Source: Actinomadura livida
GTDB taxonomy: Bacteria; Actinomycetota; Actinomycetes; Streptosporangiales; Streptosporangiaceae
Direction of reading: 5' to 3'
DNA: 64,000 bases
Assembly (NCBI RefSeq): GCF_014648675.1
Contig: NZ_BMRO01000012.1
Coordinates: forward strand, 132,419 to 196,418
Part shown: positions 7,791 through 17,225 of the stretch, one piece after another
How the letters are laid out: each line of letters opens with the position of its first letter
Position numbering within the stretch: position 1 is the stretch's first letter
Notes under the pieces: model-generated
The model's database searches: none
Seen by the model: the letters and a program-made list of their open reading frames with translations, nothing else
Told to the model about the DNA's origin: nothing
Position numbers and translations under genes: made by a program

Positions 7791-8806
7791 GCCCCGGCCA
7801 GCAGCTCCGCGATTTGGATGGTGTTGAGGGCGGCGCCCTTGCGGAGGTTGTCGCCGGAGCAGAAGAGGGCCAGGCCGTTGTCGACGGTCTCGTCACGGCG
7901 GATGCGGCCCACGTAGGTCGGGTCCTGGCCCGCGGCCTGGAGTGGGGTCGGGACGTCGGACAGGGCCACGCCGGGTGCGGCGCCCAGCAGTTCGGCGGCG
8001 CGCTCGGGGGTGATCGGGCGCTCGAAGCGGGCGTTGATCTGCAGTGAGTGGCCGGTGAACACGGGCACGCGGACGCAGGTGCCGGAGACCTTCAGGTCCG
8101 GGATCTCCAGGATCTTGCGGCTCTCGTTGCGGAGCTTCTGCTCCTCGTCGGTCTCGGCGAGGCCGTCGTCCACGATCGACCCGGCCATCGGCAGGACGTT
8201 GAACGCGATCGGCCGCACGTACACCGACGACTCGGGGAACTCCAGGGCGGAGCCCGAGTGGGTGAGCTTGTCGGCGCTCGGCACGACCTTCGACGTCTGG
8301 TCGTGCAGTTCGGCGACGCCCGCGAGGCCGCTGCCGGAGACGGCCTGGTAGGTGGAGACGACCATCGCCGCGAGGCCCGCCTCGTCGTGCAGCGGCCGCA
8401 GGACGGGCATGGCCGCCATCGTGGTGCAGTTCGGGTTCGCGATGATCCCCTTGGGGCGGTTCGCGGCGGCGTGCGGGTTGACCTCGGCGACGACGAGCGG
8501 CACGTCCGGGTCGAGGCGCCAGCCCGAGGAGTTGTCGATCACGACGGCGCCGGCCTCGGCGACCTTCGGGGCGAGCGCCTTCGAGGTGGTCTTGCCCGCG
8601 GAGAACAGCGCTACGTCGAGGCCGGAGTAGTCGGCGGCCGCCGCGTCCTCGACGGTGATCTCGGTGCCGTTCCACGGCAGCTTGCGGCCCGCCGACCGGG
8701 CCGAGGCGAACAGCCGCAGCTCGTCGATGGGAAATGCGCGTTCGGCCAGGATTTCGAGCATCTTGGCCCCGACCTGTCCGGTGGCCCCGACGATGCCGAC
8801 TCTCAT
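7787..8806 (-). CDS. asd: Aspartate-semialdehyde dehydrogenase
   Basis: The 339-residue protein makes L-aspartate 4-semialdehyde from aspartyl phosphate with NADPH, for lysine, methionine, threonine and diaminopimelate synthesis. It opens with the Rossmann motif VGIVGATGQVGAKM, has the catalytic Cys in ANPNCTTMA near residue 130, the substrate-binding stretch STYQAVSGSG and the catalytic His region GHSLQINA. Length is normal. Its ATG is at 8806. The gene is alone on this strand, with a roughly 100-base gap to the acyl-CoA dehydrogenase stop. Its partner aspartokinase gene is not beside it in this window. Confidence 0.93.
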   Translation of the reverse strand: MRVGIVGATGQVGAKMLEILAERAFPIDELRLFASARSAGRKLPWNGTEITVEDAAAADYSGLDVALFSAGKTTSKALAPKVAEAGAVVIDNSSGWRLDPDVPLVVAEVNPHAAANRPKGIIANPNCTTMAAMPVLRPLHDEAGLAAMVVSTYQAVSGSGLAGVAELHDQTSKVVPSADKLTHSGSALEFPESSVYVRPIAFNVLPMAGSIVDDGLAETDEEQKLRNESRKILEIPDLKVSGTCVRVPVFTGHSLQINARFERPITPERAAELLGAAPGVALSDVPTPLQAAGQDPTYVGRIRRDETVDNGLALFCSGDNLRKGAALNTIQIAELLAGA

Positions 8807-8904
8807 GCCGCTCCCTCTGGGTTGATCTCTTGACCTGGCGAGTCTGCCCAGCTCGGTGGCCGGGCGTCCACTGAGTAACCCTACGCGGAGGGGTCCAGTG
8901 TCAC

Positions 8905-10056
8905 TTAACGGAACGCGTCCAGGCCGGTCACCGCCTTCCCGAGCGTGAGCAGATGAACCTCCTGGGTCCCCTCGTAGGTCAGGACGCTCTCCAGGTTGTT
9001 CATGTGCCGGATCACGGGATATTCGAGGGTGATCCCGTTCGCGCCGAGGACCGTCCGGGCCTGCCGGGCGACGTCGAGGGCGGCGCGGACGCTGGCGAGC
9101 TTGCCGAACGAGATCTGCTGCGGCGTGACGCTCCCCTCGTCCTTGAGACGCCCGATGTGCAGGGCGGTCAGGCCGGCCTGCCCCAGGGCGACCTCCATCC
9201 AGGCGAGCTTCTCCTGCGTGAGCTGGAACGCGCCGATGGGCCTGCCGAACTGCTCGCGGGTCTTGGCGTACGCGACCGCCGCCTCGTAGCAGGACCGTCC
9301 GGCGCCGATCGCGCCCCACACGATGCCGTACCGCGCCTCCGACAGGCAGCCGAGCGGCCCCCGGAGGCCCTGCGCGCCGGGGAGCATCGCGTCCGCGGGG
9401 ACGCGCACGTCCTCCAGGACGAGCTCGGACGTGACCGACGCGCGCAGCGACATCTTCCGGTGGATGTCACCGGTCGTGAACCCGGGGGTGTCCTTCGGGA
9501 CGAGGAAACCGCGGATCCCCTCGTCGGTCTGCGCCCAGACGACGGCGACGTCGGCCACCGACCCGTTCGTGATCCACATCTTGGCGCCGTTCAGGATCCA
9601 GTCGGAGCCGTCGCGGCGGGCGCGGGTGAGCATGTCGCCGGGGTCGGAGCCGCGGTCGGGCTCGGTCAGGCCGAAGCAGCCGAGCGCCTCGCCCGCCGCC
9701 ATCCGCGGCAGCCACCGCTCCTTCTGCTCCTCCGACCCGTACCGGTGGATCGCCGTCATCGACAGGGAGCCCTGGACGGAGACGAAGCTGCGCAGGCCGG
9801 AGTCGGCGGCCTCCAGCTCCCGGCACGCCACCCCGTACGCGACGGCGCTCATCCCGGCGCAGCCGTAGCCCTCCAGATGCATACCGAGCAGCCCGAGCTT
9901 GCCCAGCTCCGGGGCGAGTTCCCGGACGGGGAACGTGCCGTCCTCGAACCATTCCGGGACGTGCGGCACGACCCGTTCCATCACGAACGTCCGCACGGTG
10001 TCGCGGACCATGCGCTCCTCGTCGGTGAGCCGGTCGTCGATCCGCAGCACGTCCAT
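8905..10056 (-). CDS. Acyl-CoA dehydrogenase, glutaryl-CoA dehydrogenase-like
   Basis: The 383-residue flavoprotein has the acyl-CoA dehydrogenase fold: an FAD-binding GCFGLTEPDRGSDPG block, WITNGSVADVAVVWA, a YAKTREQFGRPI signature and the catalytic Glu in LTYEGTQEVH near the C-terminus. The overall pattern, including TREQFGRPIGAFQLTQEKLA, is closest to glutaryl-CoA dehydrogenases that turn glutaryl-CoA into crotonyl-CoA plus CO2. The start is the ATG at 10056 after GGAGGAGG, not the in-frame ATG at 10131. It is divergent from the PspC gene. Confidence 0.82.
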   Translation of the reverse strand: MDVLRIDDRLTDEERMVRDTVRTFVMERVVPHVPEWFEDGTFPVRELAPELGKLGLLGMHLEGYGCAGMSAVAYGVACRELEAADSGLRSFVSVQGSLSMTAIHRYGSEEQKERWLPRMAAGEALGCFGLTEPDRGSDPGDMLTRARRDGSDWILNGAKMWITNGSVADVAVVWAQTDEGIRGFLVPKDTPGFTTGDIHRKMSLRASVTSELVLEDVRVPADAMLPGAQGLRGPLGCLSEARYGIVWGAIGAGRSCYEAAVAYAKTREQFGRPIGAFQLTQEKLAWMEVALGQAGLTALHIGRLKDEGSVTPQQISFGKLASVRAALDVARQARTVLGANGITLEYPVIRHMNNLESVLTYEGTQEVHLLTLGKAVTGLDAFR

Positions 10057-10193
10057 CCGGGCCTCCTCCAGCGGGCGGTTCCGCCCACGAGGGTACGTCG
10101 GGGGCGCCGCCCGGAGCGGGCAGGGGTTCACTCAGGGGCGGATCAGGGCGAATCCGGATGTCAGAGACGCTCCGGGGTGGGCATGATCGAGGC

Positions 10194-10520
10194 ATGGACA
10201 TGGAGAAGAACACCACCGGTACCCCGCAGAAGCAGTTGCGCCGCACCCATGACGGCCGCATGCTCGCCGGCGTCTGCTCGGGTGCCGCGCAGTACCTCGG
10301 CGTCGACGCCAACGTCATCCGCCTCGGACTCGCCGTGTTCACGCTGTTCGGCGGGGCCGGGCTCGCCCTCTACGTGATCGCGTGGGTGCTCATCCCCGAG
10401 GAGGGCGCCGCGAAGTCGATCGCGGAGGACCTGTTCAAGAAGGCCAGCGACTCCCCGACCGTCCAGGACGCCGTGCAGAAGTCCAAGGACGCCCTCAACA
10501 AGAACCGCACGAACGCCTAG
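10194..10520 (+). CDS. PspC domain membrane protein
   Basis: The 108-residue protein has a PspC domain (LRRTHDGRMLAGVCSGAAQYLGVDANVIRL) running into one hydrophobic helix (LAVFTLFGGAGLALYVIAWVLIP), then a charged cytoplasmic tail rich in Lys and Asp. PspC proteins sit in the membrane and sense envelope stress in the phage-shock system; actinobacteria often have several short stand-alone copies like this. No PspA or sensor kinase gene adjoins it. The ATG at 10194 is followed by another two codons on. It overlaps the MFS gene stop by 4 bases. Confidence 0.82.
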   Translation: MDMEKNTTGTPQKQLRRTHDGRMLAGVCSGAAQYLGVDANVIRLGLAVFTLFGGAGLALYVIAWVLIPEEGAAKSIAEDLFKKASDSPTVQDAVQKSKDALNKNRTNA

Positions 10521-11857
10521 GAGGCGGGGGCCGAGCGGCTGACCCCGCTGGTCAGGTCGCCCGTGTGGGACGAGGTGACGACCACGGGTTCGCCAGGGGG
10601 GCGCACGCCCGCGATGACGTCGCCGCGGACCTGGTTCCACACGAGCGTGAGGACCGCGGCGGCCGACAGGCCCAGCACGCCCGCGAGCGCCACCACCGTC
10701 TCCGGCCCGAGCACCTGCGTCGCCGCGCCGCCGACGAGGATGCCGACGCCCTGCCCGGCGAGGATGCCGGACTGCGCGAGGCCGAACGCCTGCCCCCGCC
10801 CCGCCGCCGGCACCGCGGACACGAACGCCGCGTTGGCCGCGAGCTGGTAAGCGCTGCCGACGCCGGACAGCGCCCACAGCGCGACGACGCCCCACAGCGG
10901 CGGGTGCACGCCCGCCCCGATCAGCGGCAGGCAGGCGAGCATCGACATCCAGCCCATCGCGCGCAACCGGTTCGTGGGCCGCACGAACCGGCTGAACAGG
11001 AACGCGCCGATGACCATCCCCGTCGGCATCGCCGACAGCAGCAGGCCGACCGTGACCGCGTCCCCGCCGAACGTCGCCGCGTACGGCGCGGCGAGGCCCT
11101 CGGGGACCACGTAGAACGCGCACAGCCACGCGAACAGCACCAGCGACCTCAGCACCGGGTCGCCGAACACGAGCCGCGCGCCGTCCCGCGTCCCGCGCCA
11201 CAGGCCGAGCGAGTCGCCGGCACTCCGTCTCTTGGACGCCGGTCTCCGCCGGACCCCGCCGATCAGGATGACGGCGGACGCGCCGAACGTCAGCGCGTCC
11301 AGGGCGAGGGCCTCGTGCGTCCCGACGGCGGCGACGACCGCGCCGCCCGCGAGGAACCCCAGCATCTGGGTGCCCTGGTGGGTGATGTTGTTGATCGCCG
11401 TCCCCGCCACGAACCGGTCGCCCTCCAGGACGTCCGGCAGGACGGCGGCGCGCGCCGCGGAGAACGGCGCGCCCAGCAGGACGGTCAGGAACACCAGGAC
11501 CGACAGGGCGCCGACCGGCATCGGCACCACCGCCATCAGCGCCACCAGCCCCGCGCGCACCACGTCGCAGACGATCATGACGGTGCGGCGCGGGAACAGG
11601 TCGGCCAGCCCGGACAGCACGGGCCCGCCCACGATCGGCGGAAGATAGGTCAGCGCGTACACCAGCGCCGTCAGCAGCGGCGACTTCGTGTGGTCGTACA
11701 CGAGCACGGCCAGCGCCACCTGCGCCAACTGATCGCCGACGAACGACAGCGCCTGCGCCAGCCAGAGGGCACGGAACTCACCCACCGCGAAAACCTCGCG
11801 GTAGGTCGCCTGCTCCTCCGGCGGACGGCGATGCCTGCCGGCCTGCCTTCCCGCCAC
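10517..11857 (-). CDS. MFS transporter, drug-exporter type
   Basis: The 446-residue protein shows about 12 hydrophobic segments. It opens with the FRALWLAQALSFVGDQLAQVALAV-type block and has GLADLFPRRTVMI, the MFS motif-A loop between helices 2 and 3. This architecture is the DUF894/macrolide-efflux (MefA-like) branch, usually proton-driven exporters. The substrate is unknown; location far from the enediyne genes gives no hint of a role in self-resistance. The annotated ATG at 11857 gives a short basic cytoplasmic N-terminus before helix 1. Convergent with the PspC gene. Confidence 0.82.
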   Translation of the reverse strand: MAGRQAGRHRRPPEEQATYREVFAVGEFRALWLAQALSFVGDQLAQVALAVLVYDHTKSPLLTALVYALTYLPPIVGGPVLSGLADLFPRRTVMIVCDVVRAGLVALMAVVPMPVGALSVLVFLTVLLGAPFSAARAAVLPDVLEGDRFVAGTAINNITHQGTQMLGFLAGGAVVAAVGTHEALALDALTFGASAVILIGGVRRRPASKRRSAGDSLGLWRGTRDGARLVFGDPVLRSLVLFAWLCAFYVVPEGLAAPYAATFGGDAVTVGLLLSAMPTGMVIGAFLFSRFVRPTNRLRAMGWMSMLACLPLIGAGVHPPLWGVVALWALSGVGSAYQLAANAAFVSAVPAAGRGQAFGLAQSGILAGQGVGILVGGAATQVLGPETVVALAGVLGLSAAAVLTLVWNQVRGDVIAGVRPPGEPVVVTSSHTGDLTSGVSRSAPAS

Positions 11858-11952
11858 GCATGCTCCAGTTCAGCCCGCCCGGTGTTGGGCGACCCTCCTA
11901 TTAACTCACGCTGCGTGGCAGTTGTGTGACCTACAGTGCGCAATCCCCGAGG

Positions 11953-12303
11953 TCAGTATCCGAGCTCGTGTAGCCTCCGGTCATCGATCCCGAAATGGTG
12001 AGCGATCTCATGCACCACGGTGATCCTCACCTCTTCGACCACGTCGTCCGGTGTGTCGCAGATTTCGAGAATCTCTTTCCGGTAGATCGAAATGTGATCG
12101 GGCAGGACGCCGGCGTACCAGTCACCGCGCTCGGTGAGGGGTACGCCTTGGTACAGCCCGAGAAGACCGCGTTCGGGCGCCTCGTCCTCGACGACGATGA
12201 CGACGTTGCGCATGTGGGCGGTCAACTCGGGTGGGATGGTGTCGAGGGCCTCGCCCACCAGGTCCTCGAACTCGTCCTGCGACAACTCGATCACACTGGC
12301 CAT
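11953..12303 (-). CDS. Small zincin-fold metallopeptidase family protein
   Basis: The 116-residue protein matches the short zincin-like (PF06262-type) family. It has an N-terminal EFEDLVGEALDTIPPEL block, a central ISIYRKEI strand and the zinc motif HEIAHHFGID (HExxH followed by Asp) near the C-terminus. Such proteins are common in actinobacteria; their proteolytic activity has rarely been tested. No signal peptide is seen. It is divergent from the metallophosphoesterase gene, with only 23 bases between the two starts. Confidence 0.85.
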   Translation of the reverse strand: MASVIELSQDEFEDLVGEALDTIPPELTAHMRNVVIVVEDEAPERGLLGLYQGVPLTERGDWYAGVLPDHISIYRKEILEICDTPDDVVEEVRITVVHEIAHHFGIDDRRLHELGY

Positions 12304-12326
12304 CCTGCACGACAGAAGGGGAACAC

Positions 12327-14006
12327 GTGCCCAAGGTCCGCACCGCGCTGACCGATGTCCTCACGCCCCTGCGCCAGCGCGTCTCGCGAGCCCGCGGCGC
12401 CCTCCGCGACCGGACCGCCCCCGTCCGGGACTTCTGCTCCCCCGTCACCCGCCGCGTCCGCCCCGCCGTCACCGGCCGCACGTCCCGCGTCCTCCTCGTG
12501 ATGGCCGTCGGCCTCACCGCGGGCTACGCCGGCCTCCTCCTAGGCGGACGCACCGTCACCGCGGTGGGCCCCACGGACGTCCAGCTCTCCCTCCGCCCGT
12601 CCCTGCAAGGCGGGACGACCCTCGAACTCCCCCCGCTCGGCTCCCTCCAGCTCGACACCCACTGGGGCCCGGTCTCACTGGAGGCGAGCCTCACCGACGT
12701 CCGGCCCGAGCAGGCCCAGAAACTGATCGAGGACGGCACGGAGCTAGACCGCCTCACCGACCGGATCACCGACCAGATCCGCGACGGCGTCGCCACCGTC
12801 CTCGTCCGCGCCGCCCTGGTCGCCCTCCTCGCCGGCTTCCTCGCGGGCCTCGTCGTCTTCCGCTCCTGGCGCCGCGCCCTCCTGGGCATGGGCTCCGCCG
12901 CCCTCGGCCTGGCCGGCGTCACCCTCCTGACCTGGGCGACGTTCAACCCCCACTCGATCGCCGAGCCCCGCTACACCGGCCTGCTCGCCAACGCCCCCCA
13001 GATCGTCGGCGACGCCCGCAGCATCGTCGAACGCTTCTCCGAGTACCGCGCCCAGCTCGCCCGCCTCGTCGGCAACGTCTCCGAGCTCTACACCACGACC
13101 TCGACGCTGCCGACCTACGAGCCGGACCCGTCCACGCTCCGCGTCCTGCACGTCTCCGACATCCACCTCAACCCGGCCGCGTGGAACGTCATCAAGTCCG
13201 TCACCACCCAGTTCAAGGTCGACCTGATCATCGACACCGGCGACCTCATGGACCACGGCAGCGCCGCCGAGGACCGCTTCGCCGACGACATCTCCGACCT
13301 GAAGGTCCCCTACGTCTACGTCCGCGGCAACCACGACTCCAAGGGCACCGAGGACGCCGTGGACGACCAGAAGAACGCCGTCGTCCTGGACAACGAGACC
13401 CGCGAGGTCAAGGGCCTGCGCATCTACGGCGTCGGCGATCCCCGCTACACCCCCGACAAGAGCACCCGCGACGACTTCACCGGCGCCGACCAGATCCGCG
13501 CCGAGGGCCAGCGCCTGGCGGCCGAACTCCGCGAAACCGGCACCACCCCCGACATCGTCGCCACCCACGACCCCACCGAGGGCGAGGCGTTCTCCGGCGC
13601 AACCCCCCTCGTCCTGGCCGGCCATGCCCACACCCGTTCCAGCAGGCTCCTCCCCACCGGCACCCGCCTGTTCGTCCAGGGCTCCACCGGCGGCGCCGGC
13701 CTCCGCGGCCTCGAACACGAGGAACCGACCCCGATCGAACTCTCCGTCCTCTACTTCAGCCGCGCCACCCACCGCCTCCAGGGCTGGGACGACCTCCGCC
13801 TCGGCGGCCTCGGCCTCACCTCGGCCAACATCGAACGCCACCTGGAACCCGACCCCGACCGCACGATCGACCCCACGCCCCCGCCCTCGTCCCCGCCGCC
13901 GTCCCCCACGTCCCCGTTCCCGTCGGAGTTCCCGTCCGACTGGCCGTCCCGCAGCCCGACCCCCCTGAACACGGCATCCCCCGCCCGCACCACCGAACCC
14001 GACTAA
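12327..14006 (+). CDS. Membrane-anchored metallophosphoesterase
   Basis: The 559-residue protein has an N-terminal helix (about 55-75, SRVLLVMAVGLTAGYAGLLLGG) and two more helices near 155-200. A calcineurin-like phosphoesterase domain follows: HVSDIHL (DxH), IIDTGDLMDHG (GDxxD), VRGNHDS (GNHD), ATHDP and LAGHAHT (GHxH), the full dinuclear-metal ligand set. The C-terminus is a Pro/Ser-rich tail. The GTG at 12327 follows AGAAGGGGA. The active domain probably faces outside if the helices pair conventionally, but topology is uncertain. The substrate is unknown. Confidence 0.82.
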   Translation: MPKVRTALTDVLTPLRQRVSRARGALRDRTAPVRDFCSPVTRRVRPAVTGRTSRVLLVMAVGLTAGYAGLLLGGRTVTAVGPTDVQLSLRPSLQGGTTLELPPLGSLQLDTHWGPVSLEASLTDVRPEQAQKLIEDGTELDRLTDRITDQIRDGVATVLVRAALVALLAGFLAGLVVFRSWRRALLGMGSAALGLAGVTLLTWATFNPHSIAEPRYTGLLANAPQIVGDARSIVERFSEYRAQLARLVGNVSELYTTTSTLPTYEPDPSTLRVLHVSDIHLNPAAWNVIKSVTTQFKVDLIIDTGDLMDHGSAAEDRFADDISDLKVPYVYVRGNHDSKGTEDAVDDQKNAVVLDNETREVKGLRIYGVGDPRYTPDKSTRDDFTGADQIRAEGQRLAAELRETGTTPDIVATHDPTEGEAFSGATPLVLAGHAHTRSSRLLPTGTRLFVQGSTGGAGLRGLEHEEPTPIELSVLYFSRATHRLQGWDDLRLGGLGLTSANIERHLEPDPDRTIDPTPPPSSPPPSPTSPFPSEFPSDWPSRSPTPLNTASPARTTEPD

Positions 14007-14079
14007 CCGTTTGCACGCCGACCCGCTGCGTCCCCTACACTTGACCAGGTCGCGTGGCAGCCACACCGCCACGCCCCGG

Positions 14080-14152
14080 GCCCCCTTCGTCTAGCGGCCT
14101 AGGACGCCGCCCTTTCAAGGCGGTAGCGCCGGTTCGAATCCGGTAGGGGGTA
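14080..14152 (+). tRNA. tRNA-Glu (anticodon TTC)
   Basis: A complete cloverleaf can be folded: acceptor GCCCCCT pairing with AGGGGGT, anticodon stem CCGCC/GGCGG around loop CTTTCAA (anticodon TTC), and T-arm GCCGG/CCGGT around TTCGAAT. A73 is followed by an encoded CCA (14153-14155). A recombinase remnant begins just beyond its 3' end. Confidence 0.95.
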
Positions 14153-14155
14153 CCA

Positions 14156-14523
14156 ACGGAACCGGCTCGCCCGGAACCGATCACCGCGTTTGCGGCGTCG
14201 CGCTGCATATCGACGATTTCGGATGTGATCGTCACCTCGCAGTTCACGAGGCTCTTCTCCCGGTCGTGGTGCATCTTCACCCCGAAGACATCCAGCAGCC
14301 GCCGCAGCGCCGGCTCAGGGAGTAGTTCCAGGTCGACCGGTCCGGTCGGCAGCAGATCCAGCAGTCCGGGTGCCGGGCGGAGGGGCGCCGTCTCCTGGAG
14401 TTCCCGGAGCCTGGCCTGTTCTGCCTTCAGATCTGCGGCGATCTCGGCGGCGCGCTCGTCGACACGCTGAACGAGTGCCGGGGTCGGCTCCTCCAGGTTC
14501 TCCAGCGGATCGAGCACGCGCGC
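14156..14523 (-). pseudogene. Serine recombinase remnant, C-terminal piece
   Basis: On the minus strand about 120 residues resemble the C-terminal helical region of actinobacterial large serine recombinases: a coiled stretch AAEIAADLKAEQARLRELQE, then LDLLPTGPVDLELLPEPALR and LVNCEVTITSEIV. There is no catalytic domain; the frame starts directly after the UvrA-like stop and runs on senselessly across the tRNA-Glu. It is a decayed fragment. A related coiled stretch occurs in the fragment at 17830-18303, so one or two lost elements are implied. Confidence 0.6.
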
Positions 14524-14532
14524 TCTGGCCCT

Positions 14533-17022
14533 TCAACAGCGCGCGTTCTCCCGCACCTCCAGGAGCGGCAGATCCGCCGCGTACCGGCGGAAGAATCCGG
14601 CGGTCGGGGTGTCCGTTGCCGCGACGGTGTCCGGGGTGCCCTCCGCGACCACCGTGCCCCCGTCCGGACCGGCTCCCGGCCCCAGGTCGATCACCCAGTC
14701 CGCGGACGCGGCGACGGGGATGTCATGTTCGGCCACGACAACGGTGTTGCCCGAGTCGAGCAACGCATCAAGCGCGTCCACCACACGCTGTACGTCAGAC
14801 GGGTGCAGGCCCGAGACGGGCTCGTCGAGAAGGACGAGGCCCGCCTTGCGGCCCGCAGCACCGCGCTGGATCGCGGACGCCAGCTTCAGCCGCTGCGCCT
14901 CGCCGCCGGACAACTCTGTGGCGCTCTGGCCGAGTTGGAGATAGCCAAGCCCGACCTGGTTCAAGGCTCCCAGGGTCTCCGCGAGCTGCCGGGGCTCGGA
15001 GAAGCGCTCTACGGCCTCGGCGACGGTCAGCTCCAGCACCTGATCGATGGCCAACCCCTGATACCTGATCTCCAATGCCTCTGGCTTGTAGCGTCGGCCC
15101 TCGCACGCGTCGCAGACCACCCACACATCCGGCAGAAAGTGCATGTCGACCAGCTTGCGACCGTAACCGGTGCAGGTCTCGCAGCGGCCGCCATCCGCGG
15201 TGTTGAAGCTGAACCAGGAGGCCTTGACTCCGCGCCCGCGCGCCACGTCGGTCTCGGCGAACAGCTTGCGGACAATGTCGAACGCCTTGCTGTAGGTAGC
15301 GGGGTTGGACCGCGGCGTTCGCCCGAGCGGTTCCTGATCGACGACGGCGACCCAGCCGAACCCTTCGAGGCCGGTCACCTCCCGCACCGTGTCGGTCGCG
15401 GTCCCGTTCAGGGCGGCCTCCACGCTCGCCCCGAGCGCGCCGAGCAGGCTGCTCTTGCCGCTGCCGCTCACCCCGGTCAGGCAGGTGAGCCGACCGGCGG
15501 GGAAACGCACCAAGTCCGCGGTCACGTTGTGCGCACGCAGGCCGTGCAGCTCCACCCAGCCGGTGTCATCCCCGGCTGGGCGGCGGGTCCGGCGCAGCCG
15601 CGGCCCCCCACCGGCCAGATAGCGCCCGGTTAGCGACTTCGGGTGCGCGGCGACGTCGGCGGGAGGCCCCGACACCATGACCTCGCCACCGAGGCGGCCC
15701 GCGCCGAGCCCCATATCGATCACCCAGTCGGCTCGGGCGATCAGCTCAGGGTCGTGCTCGACCAGGAGCACCGTGTTGCCGGCCTCGCGCAACTCCAGGG
15801 CGATGTCGAGCAGGTGCGCCTTGTCCGCCGGATGCAGCCCGGCCCCGGGCTCGTCCAGGACGAAGAGGATGCCGCTCAGCTCGGTGCTGAGCTGCGCGGC
15901 GAGCCGGGTCCGCTGCAACTCACCCCCCGACAGCGTCGCCGCGCTCCGGGACAGCTGGAGATGGGCCAAACCGAGCCGGTCAAGAATTCCGAGCCTGCGG
16001 CCCAGGTCCTGCAGCAGCGGCCTACCCACCTCGCGCCGCCGGGCGTCCAGGCCGTCCCCCACGCGCTTCGCCCAGTCGCGTACCTCCCGCACCTCCAGCG
16101 CGAGCAGGTCGGGGTAGGCCAGCCCACCGAGCCGCACGGACCGGGCCACCCGGTCGTACCCGCTACCGCCGCAGGCGCCGCAGGGCCGCTTGCGCATGTA
16201 CGGCAGGTAGCGTTGCTTGGCGCCCGAGGTCCGAGCGTTCACGAACACCCGCTCCACCTCGGCAAGCGCACCCCGAAGCGGCTGGCTCGAGGTGTAGGTC
16301 ATCAGGGCCGTCTCATTCTTGTTCGGCATGTCGACGGTCGCCTCGACCCTCTCCGCACCCGTGCCGTACAGCACGCAGTGACGGAACTCCTCAGGCAGCG
16401 ACTGCCACGGCCGGCCGAGGTCCACGCCCCGCTTCTCGGCGAGCGCCGGCACGAACGCGTGCTCCCCCGACCGCCACTTCGCGTACCAGGGCGAGGCGCC
16501 CTCGAAGAGTGGAAGCTCCGGGTGGGTGATGATCAGATCCTCCTGCGCCTGCCAGCGACCGCCCACCCCGTGGCAGTCCACGCAGCTCCCTTCTGGTGTA
16601 GTGCGGTCGAAGTGAGCGGTCGTCAGGTGCCCGTCCCCGCTCTCCGTCGCCGGGGCCGCGCCGATCCCCGGAAGGCGCGAGTACAGCAGCCCCAGGTGCC
16701 CGTCGATGCCGGTGATCGTCGCGACCGTGGAGCGGGGGTTGCGGTTCAAGCGGCGCTGGTCGACCGCGAGCGTCGCGCCGAGTCCCAGGATGCGATCGAC
16801 CTTCGGCCGATTGCGCTGGGTGATGTACTGCCGCACGAACGGCGAAAGTCCTTCCAGGTACCGCAGTTGGGCCTCGTTGTGCAGAGTGTCGATGGCCAGC
16901 GAGGTCTTGCCGCTGCCGCTCACTCCGGTGAAGGCGACGAGCCGCCCCTTGGGGATGCTCACCGACACGTCACGCAGATTGTTGGTTCGAGCCCCCACCA
17001 CGTCGATGGTCTCGCGCCCCAT
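14533..17022 (-). CDS. UvrA-like ABC ATPase (UvrA2/DrrC type)
   Basis: The 829-residue protein has two ABC ATPase halves: Walker A GVSGSGKTS near the N-terminus and GVSGSGKSS in the second half, signatures LSGGELQR and LSGGEAQR, and Walker B followed by LDEP twice. Zinc-finger cysteines (CVDCHG, CGACGG, CETCTG, CDACEG) are retained. It is shorter than housekeeping UvrA (about 950). Such UvrA2/DrrC proteins bind DNA and some protect producers from DNA-binding drugs; whether this one does so for the enediyne is untested. The ATG at 17022 is chosen because the family motif starts immediately; a longer frame to 17175 is possible. It lies between recombinase remnants, suggesting transfer. Confidence 0.85.
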   Translation of the reverse strand: MGRETIDVVGARTNNLRDVSVSIPKGRLVAFTGVSGSGKTSLAIDTLHNEAQLRYLEGLSPFVRQYITQRNRPKVDRILGLGATLAVDQRRLNRNPRSTVATITGIDGHLGLLYSRLPGIGAAPATESGDGHLTTAHFDRTTPEGSCVDCHGVGGRWQAQEDLIITHPELPLFEGASPWYAKWRSGEHAFVPALAEKRGVDLGRPWQSLPEEFRHCVLYGTGAERVEATVDMPNKNETALMTYTSSQPLRGALAEVERVFVNARTSGAKQRYLPYMRKRPCGACGGSGYDRVARSVRLGGLAYPDLLALEVREVRDWAKRVGDGLDARRREVGRPLLQDLGRRLGILDRLGLAHLQLSRSAATLSGGELQRTRLAAQLSTELSGILFVLDEPGAGLHPADKAHLLDIALELREAGNTVLLVEHDPELIARADWVIDMGLGAGRLGGEVMVSGPPADVAAHPKSLTGRYLAGGGPRLRRTRRPAGDDTGWVELHGLRAHNVTADLVRFPAGRLTCLTGVSGSGKSSLLGALGASVEAALNGTATDTVREVTGLEGFGWVAVVDQEPLGRTPRSNPATYSKAFDIVRKLFAETDVARGRGVKASWFSFNTADGGRCETCTGYGRKLVDMHFLPDVWVVCDACEGRRYKPEALEIRYQGLAIDQVLELTVAEAVERFSEPRQLAETLGALNQVGLGYLQLGQSATELSGGEAQRLKLASAIQRGAAGRKAGLVLLDEPVSGLHPSDVQRVVDALDALLDSGNTVVVAEHDIPVAASADWVIDLGPGAGPDGGTVVAEGTPDTVAATDTPTAGFFRRYAADLPLLEVRENARC

Positions 17023-17225
17023 ACTCGCGACGTCACGTGCGAATACAGTCAACCTTCGTCCCCCCTCTCGCAACGCAGTAGGACATGGGCGACAGGCCTC
17101 CACCATGCGGAACAAACCGATCACGCCACTATGCGACGGCCGCTCGTCGCACATGGCGCCGAGCGGCCGCTTCACCAGATCTGTCAGCCAGCACGTGGCC
17201 GTCCCGATGTGGCCCGTGCTGCGGA

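Noticed and set aside
12134..14044. 636-codon plus-strand frame overlapping the metallophosphoesterase
   Set aside because: Arg/Pro-rich shadow; the correct frame has a full set of phosphoesterase metal ligands.
14035..14155. Continuation of the recombinase frame across tRNA-Glu
   Set aside because: This part is merely antisense of the tRNA and has no protein similarity.
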